A DNA stretch of 64,000 nucleotides, taken from contig CAVTJL010000008.1 in the NCBI GenBank assembly GCA_963735065.1, positions 62,001 to 126,000 of the forward strand, read 5' to 3'. Below are positions 58,161 through 64,000 of this stretch, piece after piece; positions within the stretch are counted from its first letter, which is position 1; the number at the start of each line of letters is the position of its first letter. Position numbers and translations under genes: made by a program. Under the pieces are notes generated by a model, which was given only the letters and a program-made list of their open reading frames with translations, did not search any database and was not told the DNA's origin. The stretch is from CAVTJL01 sp963735065 (GTDB taxonomy: Bacteria; Pseudomonadota; Alphaproteobacteria; Geminicoccales; Geminicoccaceae).

Positions 58161-59397
58161 GATCCGATCGCCTGCACCGAAGCCCCTCGCCGGCCTCCTC
58201 GTCCTGATGCTGGGCCTCGCCGGCTGCGTGTCTCGGCAGCAGACCACGCCGGTAGCGCCCCCGCAACCCGAGACGTCCGCGCAGGCGCCGGTTCCGAGCG
58301 GGCCGCCCAAGGTGGCGATGCTGCTGCCGCTCAGCGGCGACGCCAAGGCGATCGGCGCCGACATGATGAGCGCCGCCGAGCTCGCCCTGTACGATGTCGG
58401 GCCGAACGACCTCGTGCTGCTGCCGCGCGACAGCAAGGGCTCGCCGGATGCCGCGGCCGCGGCCGCGCGCGACGCCCTGGGCGCCGGCGCCGAGCTCGTG
58501 CTGGGCCCGCTCTTCGGGACCTCGACCAGCGCCGTGGCGCCGGTAGCGCAGGGCGCCAACCTGCGGGTGCTCTCCTTCTCCAACGATTCGAGCATCGCCG
58601 GCGGCAATGTCTTCATCCTGGGCTTCCGCCCCGAGGAGCAGGTCAAGCGGATCACCGAGTATGCGCTCGGGCGCGGCCTGACGCGCATCGGAGTCCTGGC
58701 ACCGGACGACGCCTACGGGCGGCTGGCGGTCGATGCCTTCCGCAAGACCATGACCAGCGTGCCGGGATCGCTCGGCCAGCCGGTCGCAGCCTTCTATCCG
58801 GCCAATGGCAGCGACCCTTCGGGCATCGTCCGCTCGTTCCTGCAGAACGGCATCGTCGGGGCCGGCACCACGCCCACGGCCGGCGCATCCGCCTCGGGCA
58901 CGGCGGCACCGGCGCCCTTCGACGCGATCCTGATCGCCGACGGCGGCCAGCGCCTCAAGCAGATCGTGGCGCTGCTGTCGTTCTACGAGGCGGATGGGAC
59001 ACCGATCCAGCTCCTCGGCACACGGCGGTGGCAGGAGGATCCCACCATGCTGACCGATCCGACCCTGCGCGGCGCCTGGATCGCCAGCATCGACCCTGCG
59101 CTCGAGAGCAGGTTCACATCCCGCTTTCACGCAACCTTCGGGCATGATCCGAACGCGCTTGCCGGGCTCGCCTACGACGCGACCGCGCTGGCCGTGCTCA
59201 TCAGCCGCACGGACCGCACCTTCAGCGAGGCGTCGCTGACGGATCCACAAGGGTTTGCGGGGCATCTGGGCATCTTCCGGCTGCTCCCGGGCGGTACCAC
59301 CGAGCATGGTCTGGCGATCCTCGAGCTTGGGCCGAACGGCCCGACGGTCGTCGATCCGGCACCCACATCCTTCGCGGCGGGCTCGGCCGCACGGTGA
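58159..59397 (+). CDS. LppC/LpoA-like lipoprotein with periplasmic-binding fold
   Basis: A 412-residue lipoprotein: signal peptide and lipobox LMLGLAGC (Cys about residue 23), a Pro/Gln/Thr-rich linker, then a two-lobe ligand-binding domain (VAMLLPLSGDAKAIGADMM, AAELALYDVGPNDLVLLPRD, LVLGPLFGTSTSAVAPVAQ, LRVLSFSNDSSIAGG). The LpoA member activates penicillin-binding protein 1A in gammaproteobacteria; in alphaproteobacteria the function is less clear. Being divergent from rsmI is the classical yraM-yraN-rsmI neighbourhood. The start ATG is shared with rsmI across CATG. Confidence 0.9.
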   Translation: MIRSPAPKPLAGLLVLMLGLAGCVSRQQTTPVAPPQPETSAQAPVPSGPPKVAMLLPLSGDAKAIGADMMSAAELALYDVGPNDLVLLPRDSKGSPDAAAAAARDALGAGAELVLGPLFGTSTSAVAPVAQGANLRVLSFSNDSSIAGGNVFILGFRPEEQVKRITEYALGRGLTRIGVLAPDDAYGRLAVDAFRKTMTSVPGSLGQPVAAFYPANGSDPSGIVRSFLQNGIVGAGTTPTAGASASGTAAPAPFDAILIADGGQRLKQIVALLSFYEADGTPIQLLGTRRWQEDPTMLTDPTLRGAWIASIDPALESRFTSRFHATFGHDPNALAGLAYDATALAVLISRTDRTFSEASLTDPQGFAGHLGIFRLLPGGTTEHGLAILELGPNGPTVVDPAPTSFAAGSAAR

Positions 59398-59459
59398 GGC
59401 CCGAGCAGCCGCACTGCGCAACCTTAGCGCAAACTGCGTCCGGCTTCATCTCCTAACGG

Positions 59460-59488
59460 TTTACATCATCTGATCGTTTCGCTATGTC
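59460..59488 (+). promoter_or_regulatory. probable promoter of the REC-GGDEF-EAL gene
   Basis: TTTACA (59460-59465), 17 bases, TATGTC (59483-59488) in the short AT-richer gap before the gene. The start of transcription would be about 45 bases upstream of the ATG. Confidence 0.5.
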
Positions 59489-59538
59489 TGGCTGGACGCA
59501 GCGCGTGGGCATATGGCCCTGCCCGTGGGGATTCGGGC

Positions 59539-61422
59539 ATGACATCGAGCGAGCAAACGCCAGCGATCGGCGAGACAGGCGGTAACCAGACAGGTGGCGC
59601 GGAGCTGCGCGAGGGGCCTGCTGCGCCGTTTCGACCGGGCGAGGCCGCGGTGGTGCCGCTCGACGCACGGCGCCGACCGGCCGAGCCGATGGCGCCGGCC
59701 GCGACCGGATCGTCGTCCCGAGCCACCATCCGCATCCTGATGATCGGCGGCTCGGAGGACGACCTCGATCTCGTTCGCCTGCTGCTCGGCGCTGCCGAAG
59801 GCGCGAGCTTTCGCATCGACTGGGCAAGCGGTGGCGAGGCCGGCCTTCGCCGTCTTGCGGCTGCACCCTACGACGTCTGCCTGGTCGATGCCGAGCTGCC
59901 GGACCAGGAGGGCCTCGAGGTCGCTCGCAGCGTCGAGCGGCGCGGCTTCAAGACGCCGGTCGTCCTCCTCGGCGGCGACCTCGAGGGCGAGCCCGACCCC
60001 GAGCTGCTCGAGCAGGGTGTGGCCGACTATCTCGACAAGGAGGAGCTCGAGACCGGGCGGCTCGAGCGCTGCCTCCGCTTCGCCATCGCCCGCAAGCGAG
60101 CCTCCGACCGTCTGGATCATCTGGCCCAGTTCGACCCGCTGACGGGCCTCGCCAACCGCGCGCTCTTCGACGACCGGCTGGACCGCGCCGTTCGCGCCGC
60201 GCGCCGCAACCGCAGCTGCTTCGCCGTGGCCGTGGCCGACCTCAACGGCTTCAAGGCGGTGAACGACCAGCTGGGTCACGCTGCGGGCGACGAGCTGTTG
60301 CGCGCCGTGGCCATGCGGCTGCGCGGCCGGGTGCGCGAGAGCGACACGGTGGCGCGTCTCGGCGGCGACGAGTTCGCGCTGGTCCTCGAGAACCTGAAAA
60401 GCCCCGAGGACGCCTTGATCGTCGGCCGCAAGATTCTCGACGCGGTCGGCCCGCCGCTCACGGTCGACGGCCAGCCGGTGGCCGTGACGTTCAGCCTGGG
60501 CATGGCCCTTTTCCCGCGCGATGCCAAGGACGGGCCCAGCCTTCTCCGCCATGCCGACGCTGCCATGTACGAGGCGAAGGCGGACGGCGGCAGCGTCTGC
60601 CGGTTCCACGACAGCCACCTCGATGGCGACACGAGCCGGGGAACGCTGCTCGAGGCCGATATGCGACAGGCCCTCGAGAGCGGCCGGTTCGTCCTCCACT
60701 ACCAGCCTCAGGTGACGCTCTGCTCGCCGGAGGTCACGCTGGCCGCCGTGGTGCGCTGGCAGCATCCGGAGCACGGCCTCCTCGACTCCGACCGCTTTCG
60801 CATGCTTGCCGAGGACAGCGGCATGGTCGAGCCGCTGACCGACTGGATGCTGACGGCGGCCTGCGTGCAGGCGCGCGAGTGGCAGCGGAACGACCTCTGG
60901 CCTTTCCATATCAGCGTGCCGATCCTGTCGCGCCGGCAGCTCGGCTGGAGCCAGCTGGCCGAGCGCGTCGGGACCCGGCTCCAACGCCACGGGCTGCCCC
61001 GCGCCTGTCTCGAGCTCGAGATCGAGGAGCGGCTGCTGCTCGAGGAGATCGAGGCCGGCGGCGCCGCGCTGCAGCCGCTGCGCGCGCTCGGTCTGCGGCT
61101 GGCTCTCCACCGCTTCGGCGCCGGCACGAGCGCGCTGCGGGTCCTGCGCGAGGCTCCGATCCACACCCTGAGGCTTGCCCGCAAGCTCATCGACGGCACG
61201 CCCGAGGACGGTCCGGCCACGCTGTTCCTCGGAGGCGTCATCCGGCTCGCGAAGCACCTCCGCCTGCGAGTCGTCGCGGAAGGTGTCGCGACCGAGGAGC
61301 AGCTGACGATGCTGCGCCGGGAGGGCTGCGATGCCGTGCAGTCGATCGGCGGCCTCGGGCCGCTGCCTGCGAGCGCCTGCGCGGACTGGATCGGCAAGGC
61401 GAGGGGCCGGCGACCCGCCTGA
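59539..61422 (+). CDS. response-regulator GGDEF protein with degenerate EAL domain
   Basis: A 627-residue cyclic-di-GMP protein. Residues about 60-185 are a receiver domain: acidic pair in GGSEDD, phospho-Asp in CLVDAELPD near 116, Lys in YLDKEEL. The GGDEF domain (about 195-350) has an intact RLGGDEFAL and the RESD inhibitory site, so it can make c-di-GMP. The EAL domain (about 370-620) has lost the key residues: the EAL motif is LAAVVRW, DDFGTG is HRFGAG and the metal Asn is missing. It should bind at most and not hydrolyse. The first 58 residues are disordered. No partner histidine kinase is nearby. Confidence 0.93.
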   Translation: MTSSEQTPAIGETGGNQTGGAELREGPAAPFRPGEAAVVPLDARRRPAEPMAPAATGSSSRATIRILMIGGSEDDLDLVRLLLGAAEGASFRIDWASGGEAGLRRLAAAPYDVCLVDAELPDQEGLEVARSVERRGFKTPVVLLGGDLEGEPDPELLEQGVADYLDKEELETGRLERCLRFAIARKRASDRLDHLAQFDPLTGLANRALFDDRLDRAVRAARRNRSCFAVAVADLNGFKAVNDQLGHAAGDELLRAVAMRLRGRVRESDTVARLGGDEFALVLENLKSPEDALIVGRKILDAVGPPLTVDGQPVAVTFSLGMALFPRDAKDGPSLLRHADAAMYEAKADGGSVCRFHDSHLDGDTSRGTLLEADMRQALESGRFVLHYQPQVTLCSPEVTLAAVVRWQHPEHGLLDSDRFRMLAEDSGMVEPLTDWMLTAACVQAREWQRNDLWPFHISVPILSRRQLGWSQLAERVGTRLQRHGLPRACLELEIEERLLLEEIEAGGAALQPLRALGLRLALHRFGAGTSALRVLREAPIHTLRLARKLIDGTPEDGPATLFLGGVIRLAKHLRLRVVAEGVATEEQLTMLRREGCDAVQSIGGLGPLPASACADWIGKARGRRPA

Positions 61423-61437
61423 GGCCGGGTCATGCGG

Positions 61438-61461
61438 GCAGCGCTCGGGCGGCAGCGCTGC
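61438..61461. terminator. hairpin between convergent GGDEF genes
   Basis: GCAGCGCT and AGCGCTGC form an 8-bp perfect stem with an 8-base loop in the 39-base space between the two stop codons. It lacks a T tract on either side but is well placed as a shared, two-way transcript end. Confidence 0.45.
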
Positions 61462-62499
61462 TCACCCCACGGGCTCGGCATGGGGCAGGGCCACGACGCG
61501 ATCGCGCCCGGCGCGCTTCGCCTCGAGGAGCGCCAGGCCACCCCGCTCGAGCCAGCTGCGCGGGCCCTCGCCCTGGCCCAGCTCGGCCACCCCGACCGAG
61601 AGGGTGAGGCGGCCGATGCGGGCGCCGGTGCGCCGCAGCTGCAGCTCGCGCGCAACGATCTCGCCGCGGGCGCGCTCCGCCGCGGCCCGCGCATCCGCAC
61701 CGCCGCGCCCCGGCATGATGACGCCGAACTGCCCGCCCGCCAGCCGTGCCACGATATCGCCCTCCTCGACGCTTCGCTTGAGGCTGGCCGCCACCAGCCG
61801 CAGCACGTCGTCGCCCAGCGTGGGCCCGTGGCGGGCGTTGAGGCGCCCCAGATGGTCGACGTCGGCGATCAGCAGGCTGGCGCCGACCGAGCCGTCGCGG
61901 GCGCGCGCCACGGCGGAGCGGGCCGCCTTGTCGAAGCATCGCCGGTTCGCGACCCCGGTCAGCGGATCGGTCAGCGCCACCTGCTGGGCGGCGCGCAGCT
62001 CGCGGCGCAGCTCGGCGCAGGTGGTCGAGCCGGCGCACAGCTCGTCCTGCAGCTGCAGCGCCCGGTGCTGCATCCGCAGCGTCTCGTTCAGCAGGTCCTG
62101 GAGAAGGACGGTGAGGCTGGCCTCTCTCGCCCGGCCCTGCGCCCGGCCCAGCGTGACATTGTAGCCCGCCGTCTCGCGGCCGACCGTGGCGATCTCGTCC
62201 TGCAGGCATTCGAGCAGCCGCTGCAGCCTGCGGCCCGCGTCGACGATCGCCCGCGCCTCGGCGTCGCTGGCGAGATAGCGCTCGTAGAGATCGGCGCAGC
62301 GATCCTCGTCGACGGGGCGGCCGTCGGTGAGCGCCGCGTCGACCGCCCGGGAAAGATCGGGATGATCGCCGGCGAGATGGCTGAACCACAGCTGGAAGTT
62401 CTCGGGCGTCGGCGGCACGCCCAGCGCCGCCAGGCGATCCATCGCTCTTGCCGCCAGCGTACGGGTCTCCGTGAGCCTGCTCTCTACGCTCGTTGCCAC
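61462..62499 (-). CDS. GGDEF-domain protein with altered signature (AGGQF)
   Basis: A 345-residue protein. The N-terminal helical part (VPPTPENFQLWFSHLAGDHP onward, residues 20-170) is the conserved partner region of alphaproteobacterial GGDEF proteins. The GGDEF domain (about 180-335) has ALTDPLTGVANRRCFD and the metal Asp in LLIADVDHLGRLN, but the active loop reads ARLAGGQFGVIM, with AGGQF for GGDEF, so it is probably not a cyclase. It may bind GTP or c-di-GMP. The GTG start has no strong ribosome site. It is convergent with the REC-GGDEF-EAL gene. Confidence 0.85.
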   Translation of the reverse strand: MATSVESRLTETRTLAARAMDRLAALGVPPTPENFQLWFSHLAGDHPDLSRAVDAALTDGRPVDEDRCADLYERYLASDAEARAIVDAGRRLQRLLECLQDEIATVGRETAGYNVTLGRAQGRAREASLTVLLQDLLNETLRMQHRALQLQDELCAGSTTCAELRRELRAAQQVALTDPLTGVANRRCFDKAARSAVARARDGSVGASLLIADVDHLGRLNARHGPTLGDDVLRLVAASLKRSVEEGDIVARLAGGQFGVIMPGRGGADARAAAERARGEIVARELQLRRTGARIGRLTLSVGVAELGQGEGPRSWLERGGLALLEAKRAGRDRVVALPHAEPVG

Positions 62500-62655
62500 T
62501 GTCGTCCAGCCGTGCCGTTGCCCGTGCTGAGACCTACACGCCACATCATAAATATTGGTTAACTTGCTGGGCCGTTGCGGCCCTTTGCCCGCTTGGCAAG
62601 CCGGCCCTAGGGTCACAGATAAGGAACGATACGGGGAATCGACGGGTTTGTTGCC
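62500..62655. promoter_or_regulatory. divergent intergenic region before the alpha/beta hydrolase
   Basis: The space between the two divergent GTG starts is AT-rich in its first 60 bases (ATAAATATTGGTTAAC). It must hold promoters for both genes, but I see no -35/-10 pair with good spacing on either strand. Confidence 0.3.
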
Positions 62656-63546
62656 GTGCTCAACATCGTTCTGAGTGGCGCTGCGCTCTACGGAGCGCTG
62701 GTGGGCGGGCTCTACCTCCTGCAGGGGAGCCTGCTCTTTCCGCGCGGCGCCGCGTCGCTGCCGTCCTACCCGGTGCCGGGCCGCGCCAAGCGACAGGACC
62801 TCGTGACGCCCGACGGCGCCCGCCTCGTCGGCCATCTCGTTCCGGCCCAGGGGGCCAGCCGCGGGCTCTTCATCGGCTTCTCCGGCAACGCCTGGAACGT
62901 CGACGACTTCACGGTCTTCCTCGTCAACCGTCTGCCCGACTTCGACGTCCTGGCCTTCCACTATCGCGGCTACAGCCCGAGCGACGGGGTGCCGAGCGAG
63001 AAGGCGCTCTTCGCCGACGCGGCGCAGATCTTCGATCACTATCGCGCCAGCCTGCAGCCGAAGCGGATCTATGCCGGCGGCTTCAGCCTCGGGTCCGGTG
63101 TGGCCGCGTATCTGGCACGCCATCGGCCGCTCGACGGGCTCCTCCTGGTCACCCCCTTCGATTCGATCGAGGCGGTGGCAGCCCAGCGCTATCGCTGGGC
63201 GCCGGTGAGCCGTCTGCTCAAGCACCCCTTCCACAGCGACCGCTATCTCGAGGGCCTGGACGTTCCAACCGCGGTGCTGCTCGCAAGCAACGACCGCATC
63301 GTGCCGCGCGAGCGCTCCGAGGCGCTCGTCGAGCGCCTCGTCCGCCCGGTGCTCGTCGAGACGGTGCCCGAGAGCACCCATGTCAGCATCTACGATCAGG
63401 AGCGCTTCGACGAGGCGATGCAGCGGGCCATGGACCAGCTCGAGGCGGCGGCGCAGGCTCCCGACGGCGGCCCGACGCCGTCCCGCCCCTCGCGCCAGCG
63501 GGCCGGCGTCCCGCGTCCGGCCGAGCTGCGCAGCGCCGGCGCCTAG
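62656..63546 (+). CDS. alpha/beta hydrolase, membrane-anchored, Bem46-like
   Basis: A 296-residue hydrolase with an N-terminal anchor (VLSGAALYGALVGGLYLLQG), a strand/turn region FIGFSGNAWNVDDF, the nucleophile elbow GGFSLGSG, Asp in LLASNDRIVPRE and His in ESTHVSIYDQ, all in the order of the Bem46/YqkD-like group (DUF1749-type). Substrate unknown; the layout suits an inner-membrane esterase or peptidase facing the cytoplasm or periplasm. The start is a GTG with a poor ribosome site. Its stop overlaps the convergent thioesterase stop in the four bases CTAG. Confidence 0.86.
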   Translation: MLNIVLSGAALYGALVGGLYLLQGSLLFPRGAASLPSYPVPGRAKRQDLVTPDGARLVGHLVPAQGASRGLFIGFSGNAWNVDDFTVFLVNRLPDFDVLAFHYRGYSPSDGVPSEKALFADAAQIFDHYRASLQPKRIYAGGFSLGSGVAAYLARHRPLDGLLLVTPFDSIEAVAAQRYRWAPVSRLLKHPFHSDRYLEGLDVPTAVLLASNDRIVPRERSEALVERLVRPVLVETVPESTHVSIYDQERFDEAMQRAMDQLEAAAQAPDGGPTPSRPSRQRAGVPRPAELRSAGA

Positions 63547-64000
63547 GCTTCCGCTGCCGCAGGCCCGCGCGGCCGCAGGCACATCACCGTCGCCAGCATC
63601 ATCGCAACGGGCGTGCTGCCGGTGCCGCTCAGCGCATCGACGGTGGCCTGCACCACGGTGAGCGTCCGGCCGGCGCGCTGCACGACGCCCCGCGCCACCA
63701 GCCGCTCGCCGCGCGCCGGCGCCATCAGGTTGATCTTGAGCTCCACCGTCAGGACCCGCGCATCGGCCGGCATCAGGGTGAAGGCGGCATAGCCGCCGGC
63801 GCTGTCGGCGATGGTGGTCACCGCCCCCGCATGGAAGAAGCCGTCCTGCTGGGTCAGCTCGGGCCGCCAGGCGAGCCCGATCGTGCACAGGCCCGGCGCC
63901 ACCTCGAGCAGCTCGGCACCGAGATGGGCCATGATGCCCTGTGCTGCGAAGCTCGCCCGGACCCGCTCCGCAAAGCCGCCATCGACCGCCTCGAATTCCG
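63543..64000 (-). CDS. PaaI-family hot-dog thioesterase, 5' end outside window
   Basis: The frame is open to the window edge; the ATG at 63932 lies within it, but the upstream residues (EFEAVDGGFAERVRASFAAQ) match the normal start of PaaI-type proteins, so the true start is beyond base 64000. The hot-dog core is visible: LTQQDGFFHAGAVTTIADSA with the catalytic Asp, VLTVELKINLMAPARGERLV and RTLTVVQATVDAL. It hydrolyses acyl-CoA thioesters; the acyl group is not predictable. Confidence 0.9.
   Translation of the reverse strand, partial: EFEAVDGGFAERVRASFAAQGIMAHLGAELLEVAPGLCTIGLAWRPELTQQDGFFHAGAVTTIADSAGGYAAFTLMPADARVLTVELKINLMAPARGERLVARGVVQRAGRTLTVVQATVDALSGTGSTPVAMMLATVMCLRPRGPAAAEA

Noticed and set aside
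1..64000. tRNA, rRNA, CRISPR array, insertion sequence or prophage
   Set aside because: Searched by eye in all gaps; no cloverleaf, no regularly spaced repeats, and no transposase, integrase or phage protein motif was found.

Overview
The window is very GC-rich and gene-dense and comes from a flagellated alphaproteobacterium. Several family-level markers agree on the class: a Shemin-pathway 5-aminolevulinate synthase (hemA), a SciP/DUF1153 regulator beside a FlbD-type flagellar activator, a SAM-II riboswitch in front of metA, an ATP synthase F0 operon with both b and b' subunits, the dciA-dsbA-smc order and an ELM1-family protein. I cannot fix the order; a Rhodospirillales-like lineage would fit. 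I see no tRNA, rRNA, CRISPR array, insertion sequence or prophage.

Layout. Bases 1-2008: the end of a cytochrome c gene, an unrecognised protein and a PsiF-repeat protein. Bases 2025-13523: a minus-strand surface-polysaccharide cluster that reads from a promoter near 13.5 kb. It starts with CDP-6-deoxyhexose synthesis (rfbG, rfbF, an RfbC-like epimerase, a reductase). It continues with a GT2, three GT4-type glycosyltransferases (one fused to a thymidylate-kinase-like domain) and a flippase, and ends with pyrE and a secreted esterase. Bases 13554-22399: an ELM1-family protein, two oligopeptide-type permeases, an MFS exporter, a DjlA-like co-chaperone, a peroxiredoxin-like/2OG-oxygenase fusion and a Lys/Ala-rich secreted protein. 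Bases 22400-27120: a chorismate mutase-hisC-tyrA-chaC operon, divergent from riboswitch-controlled metA.

Bases 27248-38640 are flagellar. One run is fliF-fliG-fliH-fliN-flbD-flhA, sciP lies beside it, and a second run is fliK-flgD-flgE. A near-perfect sigma-54 promoter precedes fliK, the promoter class that FlbD activates. Bases 38775-42426 hold a Tat-exported sugar-binding protein with two permeases and no ATPase. Bases 42492-47524 hold an HNH protein, a metallo-hydrolase, TerB, apaG, hemA, a VOC protein and a small metallopeptidase. Bases 47629-50355 are a complete F0 operon (atpI-B-E-F'-F) with a strong promoter and an intrinsic terminator. Bases 50377-58160 hold smc, dsbA, dciA, mutY, yraN and rsmI. 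Bases 58159-64000 hold an LppC-like lipoprotein, two GGDEF proteins with degenerate catalytic domains, an alpha/beta hydrolase and a thioesterase cut by the window edge.

Four conserved genes (flbD, atpE, atpI, smc) each need removal of exactly one base to read through, always in the same direction. This points to either consensus errors or real decay and should be settled before function is inferred from the raw frames. The biology most worth following is the glycosyltransferase/kinase fusion, the CDP-sugar route without the 3-deoxygenation enzyme, the MetA acyl-CoA specificity switch, and the sigma-54/CtrA-like sites in the flagellar region.
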